This document shows, piece by piece, positions 51,587 through 60,405 of a stretch of DNA of 64,000 nt (positions are counted from its first letter, which is position 1; each line of letters starts with the position of its first letter). The position numbers and the translations under genes were made by a program. A model generated the notes under the pieces. The model saw only the letters and a program-made list of their open reading frames with translations. It ran no database searches and was not told where the DNA came from. The stretch is from JANPPS01 sp965246925 (GTDB taxonomy: Bacteria; Pseudomonadota; Alphaproteobacteria; Acetobacterales; Acetobacteraceae), in NCBI GenBank assembly GCA_965246925.1, contig OZ251994.1, positions 3,038,001 through 3,102,000 of the forward strand, read 5' to 3'.

Positions 51587-53859
51587 CCCGCCTAGCCGCC
51601 GCGCTCATCCTGATGACGATGGCCGCCCAGGCACAAACCATGCCGGATGTGGAAATAATCGTCACCGCACCCCTACCTGGCTCCGCGTCCGAGCGGGACC
51701 GCGTCCCCTCCAACACCCAAATCCTGCGCAGCCCCGACCTGCAGCGCACCGGCCCGGCCTCCGTCCTTCGCGCGCTAGACGAAAATGTGGGGTCGGCCAC
51801 GCTCGATCAGGCACTCGGCAATCCGTTCCAGCCCAACCTCATCTACCGCGGCTACGAAGCCTCCCCGCTATCCGGCAACCCGCAAGGCCTCGCCACCTAC
51901 CTGAACGGCACCCGCTTCAACCAGCCCTTCGGTGACACCACGCTATGGGACCTCATCCCCGACATCGCCGTGGACCGGATCGAACTCGCCAACAGCCCGG
52001 CCTTCGGCCTCAACGCCCTAGGCGGCGCCGTCACCATCAAGCTGAAGGACGGTTTCAGCTATCACGGCGGCCAGATCGAGCTGTCCGGCGGCTCCTTCGG
52101 CCGCATCCAAGGCTCCCTGCAATACGGCCAGCACTCCGGCAACACCGCCGGCTACGTGGCGCTGAGCGGCCTCAACGAAGACGGCTGGCGCCAGGGCTCC
52201 CCGTCGCAACTCCGCCAACTATACGCTGACCTAAACTGGCGCGGTGACAAGACCGAGCTGCACCTGAACGTGCTGGGCGCCAGCAACGTGTTGACCGGGG
52301 CAGGGACCACGCCAGTCGATCTGCTGGCCGCCCAGCGCAGCGCGCTGTTCACCAATCCGAACGAGCAGCGCAACAAGTATCTCCGCCTCAGCACGTCGCT
52401 CAGCCATGAAATCACGGACCGGATCACACTCCAGGCCAGCGCCTATTACAGCAACCTCGCCCAGCGTGAGCGCAACGGCAACGCCTCCGCCGCCCAGTCC
52501 TGTGACGATGACCCGGCGTTCCTCTGCAACGGCACCACCCCGTACACCAACCGTGCCGGCGACCGCATCCTGACCTTCGGCACGCCGTCCGGGGCCTATT
52601 CACAGCTGGACCAGACCGCCATCGACAGCAACGGCTATGGCGCCACGCTGCAGGCGACCCACCGCTCCGACATCCTGGGCCGGCCGAACCGCTTCCTGAT
52701 CGGCGCCAGCTATGACGGCGGCAGCACCCTTTTCTCCGCCCGCTCTACCGTGGGCGCGCTGACCCTCGGCCGCGATTTCGCCGGGCCGGGCGACGTGATC
52801 GCTTTGGCCGACGGCTCCATAACCCCGGTCCGCCTCGCCGCCACCAACAACTACTACGGCGTCTATGCCAGTGACGCGCTCGACATCACCGACCGGCTGA
52901 CCGCCACCGTGTCCGCCCGCTTCAACGCCGCGCAGATCGACCTACAAGACCAGACCGGCACCGCGCTCACCGGCAAGCACAACTACACCCGGCTCAACCC
53001 CGCCGCCGGGCTCACCTACAAGATCATCCCCGCTTTGTCGCTCTACGTGGGTTACGCCGAAAGCAACCGCACCCCCACCCCATCCGAACTTTCCTGCGCC
53101 TCCCCCAGCAGCCCCTGCAGCCTCGCCAACTTCTTCGTCTCCGACCCGGCGCTCAAACAAGTCACCGCCCGCACCTATGAAGCCGGCTTCCGTGGCCGCT
53201 TCACGGTGGGGGAGGCGGCGCGCGTCACCTGGAACGCCGGCCTGTTCCGCACCGATAGCCAGAACGACATCCTGTTCACCACGGCGGAAATCCTCGGCCG
53301 CGGCTACTTCCAGAACGTCGGTGCCACCCGGCGCCAAGGCGTTGAAACCGGCCTTCAAATCCAACAAGGCCCCGCCCTGGCCTACCTCAACTACACCTAT
53401 ACGGACGCCACTTTCCAAACGGCGTTCACCGCCGGCAGCCAAAACAACCCCTTCGCCGACGTGAACGGCGACATCCAAATCCGCCGCGGCAACCAAATCC
53501 CCGGTATCCCCGCCCACCGCCTCAAATTCGGCGCCCAATACGACGTGACCGCCGCCTGGACGATCGGCACCACGGGAATCCTCAGCTCCGGCCAGTTCCT
53601 CCAGGGCGACGCCGCCAACTTCAACGCCAAGACCGGCGCCTATTTCGTGCTGAACGCCAACACCAGCTACCGCCTGACGCCCTCGGTCGAGCTGTTCGGC
53701 CTGGTGCAGAACCTGACCAACACGAAATACGCCACCTATGGCGGTTTCTCCCCGGTGTCGCTCGTGCCGATCACCCAGGCGCCCGGCACCACCAACACCC
53801 GCAGCCTCAGCCCCGGCGCCCCCATCGCCGGCTACGGCGGCATCCGCGTCACGTTTTAG
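51577..53859 (+). CDS. TonB-dependent outer-membrane receptor (LutH-like)
   Basis: A 760-residue receptor with signal peptide (LAAALILMTMAAQA), a plug (VSNTQILRSPDLQR region, then ANSPAFGLNALGGAVTIKL) and a 22-strand barrel ending in GYGGIRVTF, with the C-terminal Phe. Features such as CASPSSPCSLANFFVSDPAL and VTARTYEAGFRG fit receptors near PQQ alcohol dehydrogenase genes, including the lanthanide receptor LutH. I infer lanthanophore or metal-complex uptake. No TonB-box could be fixed with confidence. Confidence 0.83.
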   Translation: MPLTRLAAALILMTMAAQAQTMPDVEIIVTAPLPGSASERDRVPSNTQILRSPDLQRTGPASVLRALDENVGSATLDQALGNPFQPNLIYRGYEASPLSGNPQGLATYLNGTRFNQPFGDTTLWDLIPDIAVDRIELANSPAFGLNALGGAVTIKLKDGFSYHGGQIELSGGSFGRIQGSLQYGQHSGNTAGYVALSGLNEDGWRQGSPSQLRQLYADLNWRGDKTELHLNVLGASNVLTGAGTTPVDLLAAQRSALFTNPNEQRNKYLRLSTSLSHEITDRITLQASAYYSNLAQRERNGNASAAQSCDDDPAFLCNGTTPYTNRAGDRILTFGTPSGAYSQLDQTAIDSNGYGATLQATHRSDILGRPNRFLIGASYDGGSTLFSARSTVGALTLGRDFAGPGDVIALADGSITPVRLAATNNYYGVYASDALDITDRLTATVSARFNAAQIDLQDQTGTALTGKHNYTRLNPAAGLTYKIIPALSLYVGYAESNRTPTPSELSCASPSSPCSLANFFVSDPALKQVTARTYEAGFRGRFTVGEAARVTWNAGLFRTDSQNDILFTTAEILGRGYFQNVGATRRQGVETGLQIQQGPALAYLNYTYTDATFQTAFTAGSQNNPFADVNGDIQIRRGNQIPGIPAHRLKFGAQYDVTAAWTIGTTGILSSGQFLQGDAANFNAKTGAYFVLNANTSYRLTPSVELFGLVQNLTNTKYATYGGFSPVSLVPITQAPGTTNTRSLSPGAPIAGYGGIRVTF

Positions 53860-53927
53860 CTTGGCCTCACGCCTGCGTGATGCTTAGATCGGTCCGGCTA
53901 CACAACAAGAAACAAAGGAGAACGCCC

Positions 53928-54500
53928 ATGTCCGTTCACATCCACCCCGCCGTGGATCACGGCATCGCGCCCGCCAAGCCAGACTTCGCCGGCGGCACGC
54001 TCACTTGCCATTGCACGACCGACCCGGTCACGGTCCATGTCGGCGCACAGACCGCGCATAATCACGCCTGCGGCTGCTCCAAGTGCTGGAAGCCCAAGGG
54101 CGCGCTGTTCTCGGTGGTCGCGGTGGTATCGCGGGACAAGCTGAAAGTCACTGCCAACGAGCAGAAACTAAAGGTCGTGGACCCCCACGCCGCCATCCAG
54201 CGCCATGCCTGCACCGGCTGCCACGTGCACATGTTCGGCCGGATCGAGAACAAGGACCATCCTTTCTACGGCCTCGATTTCGTCCACACCGAACTCTCGA
54301 AGGAGCCGGGCTGGGCCGCCCCAGGCTTCGCCGCCTTCGTGTCCAGCATCATCGAACAGGGAACGGCACCCGGCCACATGCACGCCGTCCGCGACCGCCT
54401 GCACACGCTAGGGCTCGAGCCCTATGACTGCCTGAGCCCAGCACTCATGGACGCGATCGCCACCCACGTCGCCAAGAGCCGCGGCCTCCTCGCCGCTTAG
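53928..54500 (+). CDS. gfa: S-(hydroxymethyl)glutathione synthase (Gfa)
   Basis: A 190-residue zinc enzyme that condenses formaldehyde with glutathione. Cys ligands of the GFA fold are present: LTCHCTTDPV, HACGCSKCWKP and HACTGCHVHMFG. Length fits the Paracoccus enzyme (about 194). AGGAGAAC lies before ATG 53928, while the longer frame from 53877 adds non-conserved residues. It points to C1 or alcohol oxidation that makes formaldehyde. Confidence 0.92.
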   Translation: MSVHIHPAVDHGIAPAKPDFAGGTLTCHCTTDPVTVHVGAQTAHNHACGCSKCWKPKGALFSVVAVVSRDKLKVTANEQKLKVVDPHAAIQRHACTGCHVHMFGRIENKDHPFYGLDFVHTELSKEPGWAAPGFAAFVSSIIEQGTAPGHMHAVRDRLHTLGLEPYDCLSPALMDAIATHVAKSRGLLAA

Positions 54501-54565
54501 TATCCGGCTGGCCAACCCCTCCGTTCCGCGCCATGCTCGCAGCAATACGCGGGACGGAGACGGCC

Positions 54566-55105
54566 ATGATCAGACTAGCCCGGCGAACCCTACTCACGGC
54601 GCTCACCGCCACGCCCTTCGCCGCACTGGCGCACGGGCCCACCCGCCAGAAAGTCACCCAGACCGTCGATATCGCCCGCACGCCCGATCAGGTCTGGGCC
54701 ATCGTCGGCAATTTCGACAGTATCGCCCACTGGCATCCCCTCATCGCCTCGAGCCCGGCCGACCACGGCAACGACATCGGCTCTAAACGCACCCTCACCC
54801 TCAAAACGGACGGCGCACCCTCGTTCGACGAAGAACTCGTCAAGTATGACGCCGCCAGCCACAGCTACGTGTATAAGATCGAGAAGGTCGATCCCAAAGT
54901 ATTGCCCGTCAACAACTACCAATCCTGGTTCGAACTGAGTGACGGCCCCGACGGCGGCTGCACCATCGAATGGCGCGCCGCCTTCTACCGCGGCTACATG
55001 CTGAACGACCCCCCGCCGGAACTGAACGACGCCGCCTCCACCGCCGCCGTCAAAGCCGTCTTCCGCGCCGGCCTGGACAACATCAAACAACTGGCGACGT
55101 CGTAG
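54566..55105 (+). CDS. Exported SRPBCC protein, MxaD-like
   Basis: A 179-residue protein with a Tat- or Sec-type signal (RLARRTLLTALTATPFAALA) and an SRPBCC domain: DIARTPDQVWAIVGNFDSIA, HWHPLIASS and GCTIEWRAAFYRG. MxaD of methanol oxidation clusters is an exported SRPBCC protein of similar size that helps methanol dehydrogenase interact with its cytochrome. The neighbourhood (gfa, cytochrome c) agrees. ATG 54566 follows GGAGACGG; ATG 54533 would obscure the signal. Confidence 0.78.
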   Translation: MIRLARRTLLTALTATPFAALAHGPTRQKVTQTVDIARTPDQVWAIVGNFDSIAHWHPLIASSPADHGNDIGSKRTLTLKTDGAPSFDEELVKYDAASHSYVYKIEKVDPKVLPVNNYQSWFELSDGPDGGCTIEWRAAFYRGYMLNDPPPELNDAASTAAVKAVFRAGLDNIKQLATS

Positions 55106-55124
55106 GGCGGATGCACCATCCGCC
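55106..55124 (+). promoter_or_regulatory. Inverted repeat over the start codon of the YVTN propeller gene
   Basis: GGCGGATG (55106-55113) and CATCCGCC (55117-55124) form a perfect 8-bp stem with a 3-nt loop. The stem contains the ATG and what could be its ribosome binding site. If formed in RNA it would limit initiation. Confidence 0.5.
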
Positions 55125-56049
55125 AAGCCTCGTCGCCTCACTGTGCCTGTGCGCCCTCGCGTCGGCTCCGGCCGAAGCCGCCCAGGCCTTCGTCACCAAT
55201 CAGGGTGACGACAGCGTCTCCGTCGTGGACACCGTGACCGGCAGGATCACGCAGACCATCGGCGTCGGCGCCAAACCCGCAGGCGTCGCGCTCTCCCCCG
55301 ACAACACCCGGGTCTATGTCACCAATCCCGAGGGCCACAGCCTGACGATCCTGGACCGCACCGCATCGCGTCTCACGCACCTGAAAGACGTCCCGGCCGG
55401 CGCGGGACCACTGGGCGTCGCGGTGGCACCGGACGGCCGGGTATTCGTGGCCGACTGGTATGGCGACACCGTCTTGATGCTGGACCGGGACGGCACCCGC
55501 CTCGGCACCCTGCACGTCGGCCAATCTCCTTCCGGCATGGCCGTCAGCCAGGACGGACGCCTGTTCGTCGCCAACCGCGAGAGCGACAGCGTCAGCGTCA
55601 TCACCTTGGCCACCGGCGCGACCCGGACGGTCGCCGCCGGCCACGCCCCCTTCGGCATCACCCTCCAGGGCGGACGCGTCTTCATCGCCAACGTCCAATC
55701 CGGGGACGTCTCCGTGCTGGACGAAGCGACCCTCACCGAAACCGCGCGCCTCAAAGTGGGTGAGTTCCCCTACGCCACCGCAATCACGCCAGACGGCTCC
55801 CGCATTCTCGTCACCAACCAGCACAGCGGCACCCTGTCCGTGTTCGACGCCGCCTTCAACCGCCTGCCGGATATCCCGGTCGGCGACTACCCGGAAGGAA
55901 TCGCCATGTCAGCCGACGGCACCCGCGCCTACGTCGCGATCTGGATGGACAACCGCCTGGCCGAGATCGACGTCCAGGCCGGACGCGTCCTCCGCCAGAT
56001 CAAGGTCGGCGAAAGCCCCCGCGCCTTCGGCCTCTTCCTAGCGCCATGA
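55111..56049 (+). CDS. Periplasmic YVTN beta-propeller protein
   Basis: A 312-residue exported protein (signal SLVASLCLCALASAPAEA). Seven propeller repeats are visible: AFVTNQGDDSVSVVD, VYVTNPEGHSLTILD, RVFVADWYGDTVLMLD, LFVANRESDSVSVI, VFIANVQSGDVSVLD and ILVTNQHSGTLSVFD. It resembles the propeller at 35504-36460 in class but is not a close copy. Its stop overlaps the next gene (ATGA). The start codon lies in an inverted repeat. Confidence 0.87.
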   Translation: MHHPPSLVASLCLCALASAPAEAAQAFVTNQGDDSVSVVDTVTGRITQTIGVGAKPAGVALSPDNTRVYVTNPEGHSLTILDRTASRLTHLKDVPAGAGPLGVAVAPDGRVFVADWYGDTVLMLDRDGTRLGTLHVGQSPSGMAVSQDGRLFVANRESDSVSVITLATGATRTVAAGHAPFGITLQGGRVFIANVQSGDVSVLDEATLTETARLKVGEFPYATAITPDGSRILVTNQHSGTLSVFDAAFNRLPDIPVGDYPEGIAMSADGTRAYVAIWMDNRLAEIDVQAGRVLRQIKVGESPRAFGLFLAP

Positions 56050-56522
56050 CCCCCTCCCGGATCGCCGCCGCCGGGGCCGCCCTCGCCCTCATCCTCGCCA
56101 CCCCAGCAATGGCCGAAAACCTGGCCCTCTTCCCCTTCACCATCACCAACACGAGCCCCGCCCCTTCGACGCCCGAAGAACTCGACCGCCTCAAGATGCT
56201 AGACGCCCAGCTCCGCCAAGCCCTGCAATCGCGCTACGCCCTCGTGGACATGACATCCGCCAACGGACGCCTCGCCCGCGTGGACAGCATCCGCGGCTGC
56301 AACGGCTGCGAACTCGAGATCGCCCAAAGCCTCGGCGCCACCCAGGCCGCCTATGGCTGGGTGCAGAAGGTCAGCAACCTAATTCTCAACGTCAACCTCG
56401 TCATCGAAGACGCCAAGACCGGCCAAATCCTCCACGCCGAAAGCGTGGACATGCGCGGCAACACCAACGAATCCTGGACCCGCGGCCTCCGCTACCTCCT
56501 CAACGAACGAATGTTTCCATAA
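56046..56522 (+). CDS. DUF3280/DUF2380-like exported protein
   Basis: A 158-residue periplasmic protein with signal GAALALILATPAMA. The mature part has LALFPFTITNTSPAPST, LRQALQSRYALVDM, CNGCELEIAQSLGATQAAYG and VNLVIEDAKTGQILHAESVD. The CNGCE pair is striking. Proteins of this type occur with methanol and alcohol dehydrogenase clusters. It is the last gene of the plus-strand run 53928-56522. Function unknown. Confidence 0.75.
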   Translation: MTPSRIAAAGAALALILATPAMAENLALFPFTITNTSPAPSTPEELDRLKMLDAQLRQALQSRYALVDMTSANGRLARVDSIRGCNGCELEIAQSLGATQAAYGWVQKVSNLILNVNLVIEDAKTGQILHAESVDMRGNTNESWTRGLRYLLNERMFP

Positions 56523-56571
56523 CACTGGCTCCAAAGAAAACCGTTGGCGCCTTGGTGCTCCCTTATCAGTC

Positions 56572-58815
56572 TCACCCCCCCATCAACGCATCCAACGTAA
56601 TCGGAAACCGCCGCACCCGGACCCCCGTCGCATGCCACACCGCATTCGCGATCGCCCCCGCCGTCCCCGTCACGCCGATCTCGCCCACGCCCTTGATGCC
56701 CAGCGCGTTCACATGCACGTCCCGCTCCTCCACGATGATCGCCTCGATCGAGGGCACATCCGCGTTCACCGGGATATGATACTCGCCCAGATTGGCGTTC
56801 ATCGTCCGCCCCGTCCGCTGGTCCACCACCGCATGCTCGTGCAGCGCGAACGACACGCCCCAGATCATGCCGCCATAATACTGGCTCTGCACCAGCCGCG
56901 GATTGACCACCGTGCCGGCCGCAAAGGCGCCGACCAGCCGGGTCACCCGCACCTGGCCGAAATCCGGATCGACCTTCACCTCGGCGAACACCGCCCCATG
57001 CGCGTGCATCGCATACGTACCCTGCGCCGCCGGGTCCATGGCGCCCGTGCCGGTCCCCTCCAGCTGGGCCACGCCCGCCCGCGCCATGATGTCGGCATAG
57101 GCCTCGTTCCGGCTCTCGTCGTCCCGCCGATATAGCCGCCCGTCCCGCGCGATCACCCCGGCATTGCCCGCGCCGAACAACGGCGAGCGCTCGTCACCCA
57201 TGGCCAAATCCGCCAGCTTGCCGATCACGTCGCCCCCCGCGCCATGGATCGCCGCCCCCACCGTCGCGGTATGCGCCGACCCCCCTGCGATCCCGGCATC
57301 CGGCAAATCCGACGTGCCGGCCCGGAACTCGATCTGCGCCAAATCCAACCCCAGCGCGTCCGCCGCGATCTGCGCGAACGCCGTCCACGCGCCCTGGCCC
57401 ATGTCGTGCGACCCGCTCTCCACCACGCCCGTGCCGTCCGCTCGCAGCACCGCCCGGGCATGCCCCTGGAACATCAGCGCCGGGAACACCGCCGTCCCCA
57501 TGCCCCAGCCGACCAGCATCCCGTCCTCATCCACCATCTGCCGCGGCGCCGTCGGGCGCGCGTCCCAGCCAAACCGCGCCGCGCCCTGCGCATAGCACTC
57601 CCGCAACGCCTTGGAGCTGAACGGCTTGCCCGACAAAGGCTCGAACTCGGCATAATTGGCCAGCCGGAACTGCAGCGGGTCCATGCCGCAGGCCAGCGCC
57701 ATTTCGTCGATCGCCGACTCCAGCGCCGCACTGCCCGGCGCCTCACCGGGCGCCCGCATGAACAGCGGTGTCCCCGTATCCAGCCGCACCGCCTCATGCG
57801 TCGTGCTCAGCGCCGGACTCGCATACAGCGCGTGCGACGCATTGCCCGCCGGCTCGATGAAATCATCGAACGTGCTGGTCGCGGTCTTGGTATGGTGGCT
57901 CAACGCCGTCAGATGCCCGGTGGCCGTGGTGCCCATCCGCAGCGTCTGCCGCGTCGGCGCCCGGTGCCCCACGGGACCGAACATCTGCTCCCGCCGCAGC
58001 ACTAGCTTCACCGGACGCCCCACCATCCGCGCCGCCATGATGCCCAGCACCTGCGGCCCGGACAGCAACCCCTTCGAGCCGAACCCGCCGCCCAGATAGG
58101 GGCTGCGAATATGGATCCCTTCGGCCGGCACGCCGAACAGCCCGGCGATCCGCTGCTGCGCCATCGCCATCCCCTGGCTCGGCGTATCGACCTGCAGCGT
58201 GTCCCCGTCCCAAGCCGCCACGATGGCGTGCGGCTCCATCGCGTTGTGATACTGCGCCGGCGTGTCGTACACCGCCTCGATCCGCCGCGCCGCGCCGGCC
58301 AGCCCGCCGTCGATATCGCCATGCGTCTCCTGGCCCGGACTGCCCGCCCCCACCGCCTGCGGCGCAAAGCTGTCCGCAGACTCGAGCCCCGTCCGCGCCG
58401 CCTCGATCGCATAGCGCGGCGCCAGCAACGCCGCGCCCTCGGTCGCTGCCTCCAGCGTCTCCGCAATCACCACCGCGATCGCCTGCCCGGCGTAGCGCAC
58501 GCCGTCATTCTGCAGCAAATCCAGCTTGAACATGAACGGATGCAGCTTCGCATCCGGGTCCAGCGCCAGCTTCGGCGCATGGCCCGGGGTCATGACGTCT
58601 ATCACGCCCGGATGCGCGCGGGCGGCGGCGACATCCATGGAGGCGACCCGCCCGCGCGAGATGCCGCTGGTCGCCATCACCGCATACACCATGCCCGGCG
58701 GATGGTTGTCCGCCGCAAACCGCGCCGCCCCCGTCGTCTTCAGCACGCCCTCCCGCCGGGTCAGCGGCTGGCCCATGCTGGAGCCCATACGGATGTGGGT
58801 TTGCGTCTCAGACAT
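56572..58815 (-). CDS. Aldehyde oxidoreductase molybdenum-binding subunit (PaoC-like)
   Basis: A 747-residue large subunit of the xanthine oxidase family, carrying the molybdopterin cofactor. Seen: IRSPYLGGGFGSKGLLSG (cofactor loop), MGQGAWTAFAQIAADALG and the catalytic Glu in KGVGEIGVTGTAG near the end. With a small 2Fe-2S subunit and an FAD subunit bearing a 4Fe-4S insertion, it fits the PaoABC periplasmic aldehyde oxidase; a substrate cannot be fixed. Start ATG 58815 is preceded by GCAGGAGC. It overlaps the FAD gene by 8 bp. Confidence 0.9.
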   Translation of the reverse strand: MSETQTHIRMGSSMGQPLTRREGVLKTTGAARFAADNHPPGMVYAVMATSGISRGRVASMDVAAARAHPGVIDVMTPGHAPKLALDPDAKLHPFMFKLDLLQNDGVRYAGQAIAVVIAETLEAATEGAALLAPRYAIEAARTGLESADSFAPQAVGAGSPGQETHGDIDGGLAGAARRIEAVYDTPAQYHNAMEPHAIVAAWDGDTLQVDTPSQGMAMAQQRIAGLFGVPAEGIHIRSPYLGGGFGSKGLLSGPQVLGIMAARMVGRPVKLVLRREQMFGPVGHRAPTRQTLRMGTTATGHLTALSHHTKTATSTFDDFIEPAGNASHALYASPALSTTHEAVRLDTGTPLFMRAPGEAPGSAALESAIDEMALACGMDPLQFRLANYAEFEPLSGKPFSSKALRECYAQGAARFGWDARPTAPRQMVDEDGMLVGWGMGTAVFPALMFQGHARAVLRADGTGVVESGSHDMGQGAWTAFAQIAADALGLDLAQIEFRAGTSDLPDAGIAGGSAHTATVGAAIHGAGGDVIGKLADLAMGDERSPLFGAGNAGVIARDGRLYRRDDESRNEAYADIMARAGVAQLEGTGTGAMDPAAQGTYAMHAHGAVFAEVKVDPDFGQVRVTRLVGAFAAGTVVNPRLVQSQYYGGMIWGVSFALHEHAVVDQRTGRTMNANLGEYHIPVNADVPSIEAIIVEERDVHVNALGIKGVGEIGVTGTAGAIANAVWHATGVRVRRFPITLDALMGG

Positions 58816-59854
58816 GGGATGCTCCTGCAAAAGGGGAGGCGGGCAGGGCGGTAACGCGCGCAGGCGTCCCGGCCGCCGCCAAGGTCAACGCGCGCACGAT
58901 GATGCGCCGCGCCAGTTCGATCTTGAACGCGTTGTCGCCGGACGGCTTGGCCTCCGCCATCGCCGCCTCGGCCGCCGCCCGGAACACGGCCGGACCCGGC
59001 GCGGCGCCGGCCAGCACCGCCTCGGCCTCCGACGCCCGCCACGGCTTTAACGCGACGCCGCCCAGCGCCACCCGCGCCTCGGCAATCCGCCCGCCCTCCA
59101 TCCGCAACCCTACCGCGGCGGACACGACGGCAAACGCATACGAAGTACGCTCCCGCACCTTCAGATACCGCGCATGCCCGGCGAACGCCGCCGCCGCCGC
59201 CGGCAGCCGCACGGCGACCACCAGTTCGCCCGCGCGCAGCACCGTCTCGACGCTGGGATCGCTCCCCGGCAGGCGGTGGAAATCCACCAGCGGCACGTCC
59301 CGCACGCCACCCGCACCCTGCACCTCGACGATGACGCCCAGCGCCGCCAGCGGCACGCACAGATCGGACGGGTGCGTCGCGATGCACGCCTCGCTCCACC
59401 CCAGCACCGCATGCAGCCGGTTCTCACCCCCCACCGCATCGCACCCGGCGCCGGGTTCCCGCTTGTTGCACGCGCTTTCCGTGTCATAGAAATACCCGCA
59501 CCGCGTCCGCTGCAGCAGGTTGCCGCCCAAGGTCGCCGCATTGCGCAGCTGCGCCGACGCACCGGACAGCAGCGCCTCCGCCACCGCGGGGAAGCGCCGG
59601 CTGAACTCCGGGTGATAGGCCAGGTCAGCATTGCGCACCATCGCCCCAATCCGCGCACCGCCGTCGGCCAGCAGCTCGATCCCATCCAGCCCCGGCAGCT
59701 TGCCAAGATCGACCAGGTGTCCGGGCCGCATCACCCCGCCCTTCATGAGGTCCACCAGGTTCGTCCCCGCCGCCAAATACGCGGCGCCGGGCAGGGCACC
59801 CGCCGCTACCGCATCTGCGACCGTGCGGGGCCGCGAATACTCGAACCGGTTCAT
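58808..59854 (-). CDS. Aldehyde oxidoreductase FAD-binding subunit with 4Fe-4S insertion (PaoB-like)
   Basis: A 348-residue FAD protein (YLAAGTNLVDLMKGGV; LRNAATLGGNLLQRTRCGYF). The insert RCGYFYDTESACNKREPG..GCDAVGG has four Cys that in PaoB and hydroxybenzoyl-CoA reductase-like enzymes bind a 4Fe-4S cluster. Start ATG 59854 overlaps the stop of the 2Fe-2S subunit (ATGA). It passes electrons between FeS and acceptor. Longer frame to 60037 is antisense noise. Confidence 0.9.
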   Translation of the reverse strand: MNRFEYSRPRTVADAVAAGALPGAAYLAAGTNLVDLMKGGVMRPGHLVDLGKLPGLDGIELLADGGARIGAMVRNADLAYHPEFSRRFPAVAEALLSGASAQLRNAATLGGNLLQRTRCGYFYDTESACNKREPGAGCDAVGGENRLHAVLGWSEACIATHPSDLCVPLAALGVIVEVQGAGGVRDVPLVDFHRLPGSDPSVETVLRAGELVVAVRLPAAAAAFAGHARYLKVRERTSYAFAVVSAAVGLRMEGGRIAEARVALGGVALKPWRASEAEAVLAGAAPGPAVFRAAAEAAMAEAKPSGDNAFKIELARRIIVRALTLAAAGTPARVTALPASPFAGASHV

Positions 59855-60336
59855 GCCGCCACCTGCGTGCTCATGGCGGACTGCGCCTCCAGCACCGCCT
59901 CGGTGATGCCGATATAGGCGCCGCAGCGGCACAAATTGCCGCTCATCGCCTCCCGCACCCGCTCCGCCGTGTCGGCGTGGCCTTCCTGGATCAGGCCAAT
60001 CGCACTCATGATCTGACCCGGCGTGCAGAAACCGCACTGGAACCCGTCATGCGCGATGAACGCCGCCTGCACCGGATGCAGCGCGCCCTCGCGCCCCACC
60101 CCCTCGATCGTCAGGACATCCGCCCCATCATGGCTGATCGCCAGCGCCAGGCACGAATTGACCCGGCGCCCATCCACCAGCACCGTGCACGCCCCGCACT
60201 GCCCCCGGTCGCACCCCTTCTTTGCCCCGGTCAGATCCAGCCGCTCCCGCAACAGGTCCAAGAGCGTCATGCGCGGATCATCCAGCAGAATGTCCCGCGG
60301 TGTCCCATTGATCGTCAGCGTGATTGACAGGCTCAT
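59851..60336 (-). CDS. Aldehyde oxidoreductase 2Fe-2S subunit (PaoA-like)
   Basis: A 161-residue small subunit with the ferredoxin-type cluster CDRGQCGACTV near residue 42 and the second cluster CGFCTPG and CRCGAY. It opens with TLTINGTPRDILLDD. There is no clear Tat signal at the N-terminus, so cytoplasmic location is as likely as export. CGGAG precedes ATG 60336. It is first in the operon and faces a TetR gene across an operator. Confidence 0.92.
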   Translation of the reverse strand: MSLSITLTINGTPRDILLDDPRMTLLDLLRERLDLTGAKKGCDRGQCGACTVLVDGRRVNSCLALAISHDGADVLTIEGVGREGALHPVQAAFIAHDGFQCGFCTPGQIMSAIGLIQEGHADTAERVREAMSGNLCRCGAYIGITEAVLEAQSAMSTQVAA

Positions 60337-60372
60337 GCGATACTCCGATCAGGGCAGTGATAACCACGAAAT

Positions 60373-60389
60373 ACGGAGGGCACCTCCGT
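60373..60389. promoter_or_regulatory. Palindromic operator between paoA-like and tetR genes
   Basis: A perfect inverted repeat ACGGAGG-GCA-CCTCCGT. It is 37 bp from the 2Fe-2S start and just upstream of the TetR reading frame, the expected place for a TetR-type site controlling both. Confidence 0.65.
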
Positions 60390-60405
60390 TTACAAGGGGG
60401 TCGCT

